Source: Niabella pedocola
GTDB taxonomy: Bacteria; Bacteroidota; Bacteroidia; Chitinophagales; Chitinophagaceae
Assembly (NCBI RefSeq): GCF_021044425.1
Contig: NZ_JAJNEC010000007.1
Coordinates: 124,001-188,000 of the forward strand
DNA length: 64,000 bases
Reading direction: 5' to 3'
Below are positions 8,786 through 17,587 of the stretch, piece by piece (position 1 is the stretch's first letter; each line of letters starts with the position of its first letter). Under the pieces are notes generated by a model that worked only from the letters and a program-made list of their open reading frames with translations, was not told where the DNA came from and searched no databases. A program made the translations under genes and the position numbers.

Positions 8786-10045
8786 TTAGTGTATTGAGGC
8801 CTTTTCCAGCGCTTCAGGATTGTGTTTATGCTTGAACAACAGGGCAAATAAAACGGCCACCACCAGCGAATACGCTGCAAAACTCAGCCAGATCTCATGC
8901 CAGTTCATCACGCCGCCGGGCGCTGTAAAAAACTTCTGGATCACAATACCACTGATCACACTTCCCAGTACCGCGCCGATGCCATTGGTCATCATCATAA
9001 AAATACCCTGCGCACTTGCCCGGATGGAAGGGCTGCTTTGTGTTTCCACAAACAGGGAGCCGGAGATGTTGAAAAAATCGAAGGCCATGCCGTAAATAAT
9101 ACAGGACAGAACAATCATCCAGAGCCCTTCAGCGGGATTTCCATAAGCAAACAAACCAAAGCGCAGTACCCAGGCAATCATACTGATGAGCATCACCTGT
9201 TTGATTCCGAACCGTTTCAGAAAAAAGGGAATGGCCAGGATAAACAGCGTTTCGGAGATCTGCGATATGGACATGATAATGGCCGGGTACTTTACGGCAA
9301 TGCTGTCTTTATATATATCGATCCTGGCAAAATCATGCAGGAAGGTATCTCCGTAAGCGTTCGTTAGCTGAAGCGCCGCTCCCAGCAGCATCGAAAAAAT
9401 AAAGAACAGGGCCATCTTCCGGTTGCGGAACAGCGAAAACATATCTTTTCCCATGCGTGCACCGGCTTCCCTGTTCGACTGCCCTTTTAACGGAGGCGGA
9501 CATTTGGGCAACGTAAATGAGTAGATCGCCAGCAAAAAAGAAGCCCCTGCGGCTACATAAAACTGACCCGCGGTTTTCTCCAGCTGCAGCAGGCTCACCG
9601 TCCACATGGCAGCGATGAAACCTACGGTCCCCCATACCCTTATCGGCGGAAAATCTCTTACCACATCCTTCCCCGCGTTCTTTAAGGAGGTATAGGAAAC
9701 GCTGTTGGCCAGCGAAATGGTAGGCATATAAAATATCATATTGATCAGCATCACGGGGAACATTGTTACCGGGCTGTCTACCAACGGTACCAGCATCAAT
9801 ACCAGTCCTCCCATCAGGTGTGAAAGGCCCAGCAATTTTTCAGCATTGATCACACGGTCTGCCAGCATCCCCATTACGGTGGGCATAAAGAGGGCAGAAA
9901 TACCCATGGTGGAAAAAATAGCGCCGAACTCGCCGCCCGACCATTTTTTTGTCTGAAACCAATAAGCACCGATGGTGATCAACCAGGCACCCCAGATGAA
10001 AAATTGCAGGAAGCTCAGGATCGTCAATCTGAATTTTAAACGCAT
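8786..10045 (-). CDS. MFS permease of the nucleoside:H+ symporter (NupG/XapB-like) type
   Basis: 419 aa from the ATG at 10045. The upstream in-frame extension (to 10078) is charged and precedes the natural start MRLKFRLTILSFLQFF. About 12 hydrophobic segments cover the protein. The N-terminal FIWGAWLITIGAYW segment, the early AIFSTMGISALFMP and the RVWGTVGFIAAMW motif are characteristic of the NupG nucleoside permease family. It should import nucleosides or a related small solute with protons across the inner membrane. It is flanked by trxA and the divergent mqnE and has no obvious pathway partner here, so the substrate is only inferred. Confidence 0.8.
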   Translation of the reverse strand: MRLKFRLTILSFLQFFIWGAWLITIGAYWFQTKKWSGGEFGAIFSTMGISALFMPTVMGMLADRVINAEKLLGLSHLMGGLVLMLVPLVDSPVTMFPVMLINMIFYMPTISLANSVSYTSLKNAGKDVVRDFPPIRVWGTVGFIAAMWTVSLLQLEKTAGQFYVAAGASFLLAIYSFTLPKCPPPLKGQSNREAGARMGKDMFSLFRNRKMALFFIFSMLLGAALQLTNAYGDTFLHDFARIDIYKDSIAVKYPAIIMSISQISETLFILAIPFFLKRFGIKQVMLISMIAWVLRFGLFAYGNPAEGLWMIVLSCIIYGMAFDFFNISGSLFVETQSSPSIRASAQGIFMMMTNGIGAVLGSVISGIVIQKFFTAPGGVMNWHEIWLSFAAYSLVVAVLFALLFKHKHNPEALEKASIH

Positions 10046-10241
10046 AGTAAACTTTAGTTTAACCCTCTTGTTATACAACCATTGAAGATAACTATTAAAC
10101 CCGAAGTTTTATAAAAATATACGGAGACGCCTGAAACAGTTCCAGGTTTAAGCATGCCGGTTTCCTGTTGGGTTTGCGGAGTACCAATGCGTTCATTCCG
10201 GTTCGGGAACGGATCATGGCCCAGCAGTTGAACCTGAAACT

Positions 10242-10272
10242 TTGACCCTGAAGGTGAAAAGCGTTAAATTTG
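10242..10272 (+). promoter_or_regulatory. mqnE promoter (Bacteroidota -33/-7)
   Basis: TTG (10242-10244), a 20-nt spacer and TAAATTTG (10265-10272) fit the Bacteroidota consensus perfectly. The expected start site near 10276 places the ATG at 10288 only about 12 nt downstream. It also excludes the in-frame TTG at 10270, which lies inside the -7 element. Confidence 0.8.
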
Positions 10273-10287
10273 CAAAAAATAAGCAGC

Positions 10288-11427
10288 ATGGCAGCAGTGT
10301 TAGAGACATCTATTTTAACGGAAGATACCGATCTGAAAAACATCGCTCAAAAAGTTTACGACAACCAACGCATTACGGATGCAGAAGCCCTGCTCCTATT
10401 TGAAAAAGGCAGCCTGGGTTTTGTGGGTTCGCTGGCCAATTTCGTGCGTGAGCGGCTACATGGAGACATTACCTATTTTAACCGGAATTTTCATATTGAG
10501 CCTACCAACGCCTGTATCTATACTTGCAATTTTTGCAGCTACAGCCGCTTATACGCGCACCGGGATGAGGCCTGGGAACTGGGACTGGAGCAGATGCTGG
10601 ACATTGTGAAAAAATACGACGATGAACCGGTAACGGAAGTGCATATTGTAGGGGGCGTACATCCTAAAATGAACCTGGAGTTCTTTGCTGAACTGCTCCG
10701 GAAAATAAAGGCACACCGGCCCGGCCTTCATATAAAAGGATTTACAGCGGTAGAACTGGATTATATGTTCCGCAAGGCGAAAAAAACCGTGCGGGAGGGA
10801 TTGGAATATTTGAAGGATGCGGGGTTGGAAAGCCTTCCCGGCGGTGGTGCCGAGATCTTTGCCCCCGAAGTACGCGCAGCGATCTGTGCGGACAAGGTAG
10901 ATGCCGACGGCTGGCTGAACATCCATGGTACCGCCCATGAGCTGGGCATGCATACCAATGCGACCATGCTTTACGGGCATATTGAAAGTTTTGCAGACCG
11001 GGTTGACCATATGCGCCGGCTCCGCGAACTGCAGGACCGGACGGGCGGATTCAATACCTTTATCCCGCTGAAATTCCGTAACAAGGATAATGATATGAGT
11101 CATGTATCCGAATCTACGCTGGTAGAAGACATGCGGCTCTATGCCATTGCACGTATTTACCTGGATAATTTTCCGCACCTGAAGGCCTACTGGCCCATGC
11201 TGGGGCGGCAGAATGCCCAGTTGTCGCTTTCCTTTGGCGTAAATGATCTTGACGGCACCATTGATGATACCACGAAGATCTATTCCATGGCCGGCGCCGA
11301 GGAACAGGTACCTTCAATGTCTACACAGGACCTGGTGGTATTGATTCAGCAGGCGCACCGGAAACCGGTAGAGAGAGGAACGCTGTACAATGTGATCAAA
11401 GATTACAGCGCGGAAGCACTTGTGTGA
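10288..11427 (+). CDS. mqnE: Aminofutalosine synthase, radical SAM (menaquinone, futalosine pathway)
   Basis: 379 aa from ATG 10288; the promoter position fixes this start. The radical-SAM cluster motif CX3CX2C is at Cys76, Cys80 and Cys83 (CIYTCNFCSY). The GGVHP motif and the C-terminal LGRQNAQLSLSFGVNDLDGT segment are typical of the MqnE/MqnC family. Length and the KIYSMAGAEEQ tail favour MqnE over MqnC. The enzyme joins SAM chemistry to the carboxyvinyl-oxybenzoate intermediate to make aminofutalosine, an early step of the menaquinone route used by many Bacteroidota. No other mqn gene is in the window. Confidence 0.9.
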   Translation: MAAVLETSILTEDTDLKNIAQKVYDNQRITDAEALLLFEKGSLGFVGSLANFVRERLHGDITYFNRNFHIEPTNACIYTCNFCSYSRLYAHRDEAWELGLEQMLDIVKKYDDEPVTEVHIVGGVHPKMNLEFFAELLRKIKAHRPGLHIKGFTAVELDYMFRKAKKTVREGLEYLKDAGLESLPGGGAEIFAPEVRAAICADKVDADGWLNIHGTAHELGMHTNATMLYGHIESFADRVDHMRRLRELQDRTGGFNTFIPLKFRNKDNDMSHVSESTLVEDMRLYAIARIYLDNFPHLKAYWPMLGRQNAQLSLSFGVNDLDGTIDDTTKIYSMAGAEEQVPSMSTQDLVVLIQQAHRKPVERGTLYNVIKDYSAEALV

Positions 11428-11503
11428 TAAAAAGCATTCAGCCTTTAGCATTCAGCATTTCACCGATAGCCGGTAGCCGGTAATCCGATTAGGTTTTCTG
11501 CGC

Positions 11504-11511
11504 TATTTTTG
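11504..11511 (+). promoter_or_regulatory. Possible -7 element for the CBS gene
   Basis: TATTTTTG matches TAnnTTTG and lies 29 nt before the ATG at 11541. A proper -33 TTG at 19-21 nt is absent, so support is limited. It does argue against the in-frame TTG at 11517 as the start. Confidence 0.4.
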
Positions 11512-11540
11512 ATATATTGCTGTTCAAAATCATTGCTATC

Positions 11541-11975
11541 ATGGCTAAGGTCTCCAATATTCTTGCCCGTAAAGGGCATGACGCAATCAGCATTGCTCCG
11601 TCTACTTCTGTTTACCATGCGCTGGAATTAATGTCCGAAAAAAATATTGGCGCCCTGGTTGTACGAAATGGAGAAAATTACCTGGGCATCATCACAGAGC
11701 GCGACTATTCCCGCAAGGTCATTCTGAAGGGAAAACATTCTTCTGATACTACCGTGGAGGAAATCATGTCGACCGAACTGCCCCATATCTCTCCTGAAGA
11801 TTCGGTGGAACATTGCATGGAACTGATGAGCGATAAGAATATCCGGTATCTGCCGGTATTTATCAACGGGCAACTGGCCGGCATCATTTCTATCAGCGAT
11901 GTAGTAAAAGAAACCATTCTTCAGCAAAAGGAAACCATCAATCATTTACAGGATTATATTCACAGCAACGGATGA
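11541..11975 (+). CDS. Tandem CBS-domain protein
   Basis: 144 aa from the ATG at 11541 (MAKVSNILARKG). Two CBS motifs span nearly the whole chain: about residues 8-65 (ending YLGIITERDYSRKV) and 75-135 (ending LAGIISISDVVKE). There is no membrane segment or catalytic domain. Such stand-alone CBS pairs bind adenine nucleotides or SAM and modulate partner proteins. The partner cannot be inferred from the neighbours (mqnE upstream, GH13 convergent downstream). Confidence 0.9.
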   Translation: MAKVSNILARKGHDAISIAPSTSVYHALELMSEKNIGALVVRNGENYLGIITERDYSRKVILKGKHSSDTTVEEIMSTELPHISPEDSVEHCMELMSDKNIRYLPVFINGQLAGIISISDVVKETILQQKETINHLQDYIHSNG

Positions 11976-12300
11976 GGCTCCCATTTAATTCATGTTTCAG
12001 GTTTCAAGTCTCAGGTTTAAGGTTGCAGGTCCCATTCCGGGCTTAACGTCCGGGCCAGCTCAATATCCGGTGTTTATTGTGTCTTGCGCAGGCTCAACCC
12101 GATAAGTCCGCGGTCCTGAAAAGTATCGTAACTACATGCAATAAAGCCAGCCCGGAATCTTGGGGTCTTTGTGCCCAGATTTCCCTCTCTTATCTGCCTG
12201 GTAAATTACCTCATCATCAAATATGCGCAGAGCGGCTTATATGCCCACACCCCTGCAACAATGATTACTGCCTGCTTCCGGAGCAAACCAGAAACCGTCC
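11976..12300. other. Intergenic between convergent genes, with degenerate repeat
   Basis: The first 55 bases hold a degenerate short repeat (TTTCAGGTTTCAAGTCTCAG, 11995-12014, and following copies) of a kind found elsewhere in the window. A widely spaced inverted repeat (TTCCGGGC and GCCCGGAA) lies further in. No gene or clear terminator was found. Confidence 0.5.
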
Positions 12301-13719
12301 CTAATGCTTCTCGTAAACCAGGTATCCATATGGTTGCAGCTCCATACTTTTTGCATTCGAAAAATCACGGACGGTCCCGGAAAAAACATCCGTAAACGAA
12401 CCGTTTACATGGGCATCCGTGATCGTCACCGGCAGGTTGGAGGCGCCGGAAAAATTCAATACCACCAGCACTTCGTCATTGCCGTTCTTACGCAGGTAAG
12501 CAAACACCTTATCGTCTGCGGTAGTGGTTAGTTTAAAACTAGTCACGGCCGGATCTCCCCCCCGGAGCGCCGGGTTGCCGGTGTGCAGGTTCAGCAATGT
12601 TTTGTAAAAATGGAACAGACCCAATCCATCTGTTTGTGCCGCATTATTCCCCGGCCAGGGAATGGGATCCCGATCAAAAAACTGTAACCGTTTTTCCTTC
12701 AACGGTATCTCCTGGCCGCTATACATCAGCGGAATACCGTTCCAGGTACAACTGAACACCGCCAGCGGTTTCGCCAGGTCTCCATATTTTTCATACTCGG
12801 TTCCGTTCCAGCTGTTTTCATCATGATTTGAGGTAAACCAGGCACGCATGCTGGAATCGCCAATGGTATTGTATTGCAGCAGCAGGTCGTATAATTCTGA
12901 TAACGGTTGCTGCTTCTTAAAAAAGTCTTCGGTTTTGTGCATCCATTTCCAGGAATAACTGGCGTCGAATACTTTTCCATAATCGGGGTTCTCCAGCTCA
13001 TCATATTCCCCCAGCCAGAATAACGGTTTTACCGCATCCAGCTGCGGACGGGCCTCCTTCCAGAAATCCAGCTCCACCCAGGAAGCCAGGTCGCACCGGA
13101 ACCCGTCGATATCCGCCTGCTGCACCCAGAACTTCATCGCGTCGATCATGGCCTTCCGTAATTCGGGATTACCATAATTTAACTCTATAATATCATCCAT
13201 TCCGCTGGCCATCTTAAAGGTACCCGTAACGCTGTCCTTTAAATAATAGTCCGGATGCGTACGCGTCCACACATGATCCCAACCGGTATGGTTGGCCACC
13301 CAGTCAATGATCACCTTAAAGCCCATTCCATGCGCCTGCTTTACCAGGTTTTGAAAATCCTGTAAGCTGCCAAACTCCGGGTTGATGGCCGTATAATCGG
13401 AGCAGGCATAGTAACTGCCGAGGGTGCCCTTCATTTTTTCTTTAGCGATCGGCGTAATGGGCATAAACCAAAGTGTACCCACTCCCATGTCCTTTAACCG
13501 GGGCAACGCCGCCGCAAACGCGTTAAAGGTGCCCTCCGGTGTGTACTGCCGCAGGTTTACTTCGTATATATTGGTCGTATGTTTCCAGTCTGTTGTTTCC
13601 GCTGTCATTGCTGTCGTTTTTGATTTTGCTTCTGGTTCTTTTTTATGATCCTCCCTGGGCATCAGTTTACACGCCCCCGTTATCAAAAGCAACGTTGCAA
13701 GTAAATACCATTTGCTCAT
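12301..13719 (-). CDS. GH13 alpha-amylase family lipoprotein
   Basis: 472 aa. The lipoprotein signal has lipobox ITGAC (Cys17), so the enzyme is membrane-anchored outside the cytoplasm. The GH13 barrel shows all four conserved regions: DWVANH, GFRCDLASW with nucleophile Asp210, FWLGEYDE with acid/base Glu238, and TSNHDE with His299-Asp300. The C-terminus is a short all-beta domain (VLVVLNFSG...). It should cleave alpha-1,4-glucans or maltooligosaccharides. It stands alone, away from the glycogen region, and is convergent with the CBS gene. It most resembles SusG/periplasmic alpha-amylase-like enzymes; exact specificity is not readable. Confidence 0.9.
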   Translation of the reverse strand: MSKWYLLATLLLITGACKLMPREDHKKEPEAKSKTTAMTAETTDWKHTTNIYEVNLRQYTPEGTFNAFAAALPRLKDMGVGTLWFMPITPIAKEKMKGTLGSYYACSDYTAINPEFGSLQDFQNLVKQAHGMGFKVIIDWVANHTGWDHVWTRTHPDYYLKDSVTGTFKMASGMDDIIELNYGNPELRKAMIDAMKFWVQQADIDGFRCDLASWVELDFWKEARPQLDAVKPLFWLGEYDELENPDYGKVFDASYSWKWMHKTEDFFKKQQPLSELYDLLLQYNTIGDSSMRAWFTSNHDENSWNGTEYEKYGDLAKPLAVFSCTWNGIPLMYSGQEIPLKEKRLQFFDRDPIPWPGNNAAQTDGLGLFHFYKTLLNLHTGNPALRGGDPAVTSFKLTTTADDKVFAYLRKNGNDEVLVVLNFSGASNLPVTITDAHVNGSFTDVFSGTVRDFSNAKSMELQPYGYLVYEKH

Positions 13720-13751
13720 GTTGCATCTTTTGCCTGAAGATAATTGTTTTT

Positions 13752-13840
13752 TTGAGATTTGAGATTTCAGAATTCAGATTTGGGAATTGAGAATTCAGAT
13801 TTGAGAATTGAGATTTCAGATTACAGACTTGAGAATTCAG
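13752..13840. repeat. Degenerate AT-rich direct repeat (GAGATTTGAGATTTCAG-like)
   Basis: Imperfect copies of roughly 8-16 bases (GAGATTTGAGATTTCAG, AATTCAGATTTGGGAATTGA and variants) run head to tail between the GH13 start and the ispH promoter. Related text occurs at 58581-58620. Confidence 0.7.
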
Positions 13841-13870
13841 GCGGGGGTGAAATCCGGGATCAGAACTCCG

Positions 13871-13903
13871 TTGCGGCGCTTTAAAAGATATCAAGTAATT
13901 TTG
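13871..13903 (+). promoter_or_regulatory. Probable ispH promoter; transcript possibly leaderless
   Basis: TAATTTTG (13896-13903) matches TAnnTTTG, with TTG (13871-13873) at a slightly long spacing of 22 nt. The predicted start falls at about 13907, next to the ATG at 13908, so the mRNA would have almost no leader. Confidence 0.55.
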
Positions 13904-13907
13904 CCGG

Positions 13908-15134
13908 ATGAAGCAGTTTGATGTACCTGTTTTTTACAGAAGCCCGTTGATTTCCGCAATAAAAAGAAAACGCAAGGAAAAAGACAAGCTCAAAAAAGAC
14001 TTCTCGCCTACGTTCCTGGATTTTGGCCCGGTGCAGATTTACCTGGCCCGGCATTTCGGGTTTTGTTACGGCGTGGAAAACGCTATTGAAATCGCTTTCA
14101 GAACCATCGATGAAAACCCAGGGAAACGGATCTTCCTGCTCAGCGAAATGATCCATAATCCCCAAGTGAATAAGGACCTTCTTTCAAGAGGTGTTCATTT
14201 TCTGCAGGACACGCATGGCCGGCAGATCATTGCTTTTGAAGACCTTACCCCCCAGGATATCGTGCTCATCCCGGCTTTTGGCACCACACTGGAGATTGAG
14301 CAAAAACTAAACAGCATCGGCATTCACACGGAAAAATACAATACCACCTGCCCCTTTGTGGAAAAAGTATGGAACCGGAGTGAGGTGATCGCCAAAAAAG
14401 CATATTCCATTGTGATTCATGGGAAGCCCACCCATGAAGAAACCCGAGCCACGTTTTCGCATGCCGCGTTCAATGCCCCTTCGGTTGTGGTAAAGAATAT
14501 GGCGCAAACCATCGAACTGTCGAAATACATAACCGGTGAAAAATCGCCCGGGGATTTTTATACCGAATTCAAAGGGCAATACAGCGAAGGGTTCGATATT
14601 ACCAGAGACCTGGACCGGGTGGGTGTAGTCAATCAAACCACCATGCTGGCCAGCGATACCCAAGCCATTGCCGATTATCTCAAACAGGTGATGATCGAAA
14701 AATACGGGCTTACCAAAGAGAACCTGGCCGAACGGTTTGCAGACACCAGGGATACCTTGTGTTATGCCACCAATGATAACCAGACCTCCGTAAGTGAAAT
14801 GCTGGAAACCTCGGCCGATTTTGCGATTGTAGTGGGCGGATATAATTCCTCCAACACCTCGCACCTCGTAGAACTTTGTGAAGAAAAGCTACCCACCTAT
14901 TTTATCAATAATGCGGAAAAGATCCTGAGCCCGGACGAAATCCTTCATTATAACTTCCACACAAAACAGGAACTGCTTACCAGGGATTTCCTCCCTGCAC
15001 ATACTCCTGTGAAGATCCTGATGACCAGCGGAGCTTCCTGCCCGGATGCACTGGTGGAACGCGTAATTGAGAAGCTGACCGCATTTTTTAAAGAAAGTAG
15101 TCCGCTGGATACGATGGTTGAACATTTTTTGTAA
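13908..15134 (+). CDS. ispH: 4-hydroxy-3-methylbut-2-enyl diphosphate reductase
   Basis: 408 aa, the long form also seen in plants and cyanobacteria rather than the ~310-aa E. coli form. The three iron-sulfur ligands are visible as Cys53 (HFGFCYGVENAI), Cys148 (NTTCPFVEKVW) and Cys285 (DTLCYATNDNQ). The C-terminal TSGASCPDALV corresponds to the family's TAGAS motif. It performs the last MEP-pathway step, giving IPP and DMAPP. No internal Met precedes Cys53, so the ATG at 13908 must be the start. The stop lies 18 nt before the next ATG (SpeD-like), so ispH may lead the following polyamine-related operon. Confidence 0.95.
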   Translation: MKQFDVPVFYRSPLISAIKRKRKEKDKLKKDFSPTFLDFGPVQIYLARHFGFCYGVENAIEIAFRTIDENPGKRIFLLSEMIHNPQVNKDLLSRGVHFLQDTHGRQIIAFEDLTPQDIVLIPAFGTTLEIEQKLNSIGIHTEKYNTTCPFVEKVWNRSEVIAKKAYSIVIHGKPTHEETRATFSHAAFNAPSVVVKNMAQTIELSKYITGEKSPGDFYTEFKGQYSEGFDITRDLDRVGVVNQTTMLASDTQAIADYLKQVMIEKYGLTKENLAERFADTRDTLCYATNDNQTSVSEMLETSADFAIVVGGYNSSNTSHLVELCEEKLPTYFINNAEKILSPDEILHYNFHTKQELLTRDFLPAHTPVKILMTSGASCPDALVERVIEKLTAFFKESSPLDTMVEHFL

Positions 15135-15152
15135 ATTCACCTATTGAAATCC

Positions 15153-15503
15153 ATGTACAAACCGGGAACGCACATCATAGCGACCTTAAAAACCAGCAAC
15201 CAGGCTAAAACCAACGATTATACAGGCTTTAAAAAGCTTGCGGATCGTATGATAGCAACATTTTCCCTTAACAAACTGGGGGAAGTGTACCATAATTTTT
15301 CACCCCAGGGGTTTACTGCGGTTGTATGTTTAAGCGAGAGCCATATCTCTATCCACACCTGGCCGGAGTACGATCTTGTAAATCTGGATATTTACCTCAG
15401 TAACCACGAGCGCAGCAATGATGAAACCGTTGATCGCATTTTTGAGGAGGTGGTTTCATTTTACGACGCCACCATTGAATCAGCACAACGGATAATACGA
15501 TAA
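15153..15503 (+). CDS. SpeD-like pyruvoyl decarboxylase (AdoMet decarboxylase family)
   Basis: 116 aa from ATG 15153 (the TTG at 15144 is an unlikely start). It is the size of class 1B prokaryotic AdoMetDC. The self-cleavage site SESHISIH is present: Glu62-Ser63, with Ser63 becoming the pyruvoyl group, and His68. By ungapped alignment to the T. maritima enzyme as I remember it (Ser63, His68, Cys83), position 83 is Ser (DIYLSN, where I expect DVFTCG). This replaces the proton-donating Cys. The protein may still be AdoMetDC, or one of the SpeD relatives reported to act as ornithine or arginine decarboxylases. It is followed after 4 nt by the DUF4178 gene and is operonic with a SpeE-like gene. 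Confidence 0.85.
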   Translation: MYKPGTHIIATLKTSNQAKTNDYTGFKKLADRMIATFSLNKLGEVYHNFSPQGFTAVVCLSESHISIHTWPEYDLVNLDIYLSNHERSNDETVDRIFEEVVSFYDATIESAQRIIR

Positions 15504-15507
15504 TTCA

Positions 15508-17379
15508 ATGCACCAATGTCCCAACTGTAACCAAACACTTCATTTACCGGGAAAAGATATCCGGGTGGTGGCCTGTGCCTGCGGAACCCTTGTAAACCTC
15601 CGGCCGGATAACAGGCCGGAGGTTATGGAAGCAGGTAGCATCCGGATCCTTGAGCCGGGAGCATACCACTATTTACAACCCGGAACAACCGGTACCTGGA
15701 AGCGTGAAAAATTCACACTGAGCGGTCGCCTTCTTGCCGAAGGGCCTGGCGGGGCATTCAACTACTGGACCGCCGTTTTTGAAAACGGCGCCGCCACGAT
15801 GCTTTCGGAGGGCTATGGGCATTACAGCATGTTTCGTAAACTGGAAACAATGGATGGCCCCGGCTGGATACAGGTAAACCGTTCCGACGCAGGCGCCACG
15901 ATATACCTTAATGGCAACCGCCCCTATCGCCTGGTGCGGAAGTCGGCCTACGAGCAATTGAGTATTGAAGGCGCCATCTGCATTCCAGTCCCCGGAACAC
16001 CGTTCAGAACCGCAGAACTGTTTAGCGAGGAAAACGGCTACCTGGAGCTCTTTTATTTCGGAAACGACCTCGCGGCAATATTTGAACTGGAATTTCTGGA
16101 ACCGGAAAAATTCCTGTTTGCGCACACTGCTGCTACGTCATTCAACAGCTCGTTCTCCTGTGTGCAATGCCATACCACGCTCACGAGTGTTACGGTACCG
16201 TATACCCGCAATATTATTTGCGGTTCCTGCCAGGCACAATACACCTACAATTATTTTGGCCAGCACTTTGAGCTGTTAAAAAAAGCGTCCTTTAACGATG
16301 AACGCTCTACGCCCTATCTGTTGCCGGGGATGGAAGGCTCGCTGAACAAAATTCCGTTTACCGTAGTAGGGTGCTGTATCAAAGAAGAAACCTCCGGCGA
16401 TTATCCCAGCTGGACGGAATATACCCTTTTCAATCCGGAAGAAGGCTTCTCCTACCTCAGTGAATATAAGGGGCATTGGGTGTATGTAAAAGAATGGCCC
16501 CGGCCACCCCTGATATCAGAAAAGGGGAAGGATTATATTATTGAAAATGATAATCATTTCGACCTTTACAACGCATACCGGTACCAGGTAAAATTTGCGT
16601 GGGGAGAACATATTTACGACCTGCATCATACCCGTCACACCTATGTGCGCGAATTTGTTTACCCCCCGCAAACCCTTATCGAAGAAACATCCGGATCGGA
16701 AGAGTGCTGGTTCTATGGCGAACATATCAATCCTGCTGAGGTAAAAAAAGCGTTCCGGATAACTACCCCACCGCCAACCCGCTACGGAACGGGAAGCGTG
16801 CAGCCGCTGATGATCGTGGACCTGCCGGGGGTTATAAAAATGGGTGTAGCAGCCATCGTGCTGCTGCTGGTGCTGCATATGGTTTCAGCGATGAGCAAAC
16901 AAAGCAAGTCCATCCTTACCACTACCTTCAATTTCCAGGATTCTGTAAAGCAAACATACACAAGTAATAAATTTTACCTGAACAAACCCCTGAGTAATAT
17001 AGAATTCAAACTACGTGCACCGGACCTGTCCGACAACTGGGTTGAGGTCAGCGGAACCCTCGTAAACACCGACAAAGGGCTTTCGTTTCCTTTTTCCAGG
17101 ACCCTGTCTTTTTATAGCGGTATCGAAGAAGGTGAACGTTGGTCGGAAGGCAGTACAGAAGGTTCCGCATTGCTTACCGAGATCCCGGAAGGGAACTATT
17201 ATATCGAGTTTGAGGGTGTGAGCGACTCCAACCGGTCTATGAACGAGGTTACCATCCAAACATTGTACGACGTACCCGTGCACCGGAATCTGAAGGCTGT
17301 TATCCTTATCGTATGCATCACCGGGGCTATTCATGTACTTATAAGCAATTATAACAAAAACAAACGCTGGAACGCATAA
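15508..17379 (+). CDS. DUF4178 membrane protein with two zinc ribbons
   Basis: 623 aa. A zinc ribbon at the N-terminus (CxxC at Cys4/7 and CxC at Cys23/25) is followed by a DUF4178-like beta domain (about 50-195, with FNYWTAVFENG). A second ribbon follows (Cys218/221 and Cys238/241), then a second DUF4178-like domain (about 265-395, with PSWTEYTLFNPEEGFSYL). A transmembrane helix is at about 442-460, an extracytoplasmic beta-rich region follows (465-595), and a second helix lies at about 597-616. DUF4178 has no settled function. In other genomes it neighbours SpeD/SpeE-like and DUF350 genes, as here. It could be the scaffold of a membrane complex; no catalytic motif is visible. Confidence 0.85.
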   Translation: MHQCPNCNQTLHLPGKDIRVVACACGTLVNLRPDNRPEVMEAGSIRILEPGAYHYLQPGTTGTWKREKFTLSGRLLAEGPGGAFNYWTAVFENGAATMLSEGYGHYSMFRKLETMDGPGWIQVNRSDAGATIYLNGNRPYRLVRKSAYEQLSIEGAICIPVPGTPFRTAELFSEENGYLELFYFGNDLAAIFELEFLEPEKFLFAHTAATSFNSSFSCVQCHTTLTSVTVPYTRNIICGSCQAQYTYNYFGQHFELLKKASFNDERSTPYLLPGMEGSLNKIPFTVVGCCIKEETSGDYPSWTEYTLFNPEEGFSYLSEYKGHWVYVKEWPRPPLISEKGKDYIIENDNHFDLYNAYRYQVKFAWGEHIYDLHHTRHTYVREFVYPPQTLIEETSGSEECWFYGEHINPAEVKKAFRITTPPPTRYGTGSVQPLMIVDLPGVIKMGVAAIVLLLVLHMVSAMSKQSKSILTTTFNFQDSVKQTYTSNKFYLNKPLSNIEFKLRAPDLSDNWVEVSGTLVNTDKGLSFPFSRTLSFYSGIEEGERWSEGSTEGSALLTEIPEGNYYIEFEGVSDSNRSMNEVTIQTLYDVPVHRNLKAVILIVCITGAIHVLISNYNKNKRWNA

Positions 17380-17385
17380 TTACAC

Positions 17386-17571
17386 ATGAAACGATTCAAC
17401 ATATTCAACTCCAACAATCCGTTATTCCACTACCGGTGGTTTATCCTGGTCATTTTAGCATGTGTTGCAGCCATGGCCTGGTATGATTATCAGGGAACCC
17501 GTATGTTTGGAGGAAGCAACAATAACAGCAATAGCTATGGTTCTTCAAGAACCGGCATTTATCATAAATAA
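17386..17571 (+). CDS. Small single-pass membrane protein (61 aa), unknown
   Basis: 61 aa: a short polar N-terminus, one hydrophobic helix (about 18-34, WFILVILACVAAMAWY), then a Gly/Ser/Asn-rich tail (GGSNNNSNSYGSS). It starts 6 nt after the DUF4178 stop and ends 16 nt before the DUF350 start, all in one direction. Tight packing and a start followed directly by a membrane helix support a real gene. No family was recognised. It may be an accessory subunit of the neighbouring membrane complex. Confidence 0.65.
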   Translation: MKRFNIFNSNNPLFHYRWFILVILACVAAMAWYDYQGTRMFGGSNNNSNSYGSSRTGIYHK

Positions 17572-17587
17572 CATTAAATTTCATTGT

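Noticed and set aside
10270..10287. Upstream TTG start for mqnE
   Set aside because: It lies inside a perfect -7 promoter element, so it cannot be in the transcript.
12077..12395. Plus-strand frames downstream of the CBS gene
   Set aside because: They overlap the 3' end of the GH13 gene in antisense and lack coding features.
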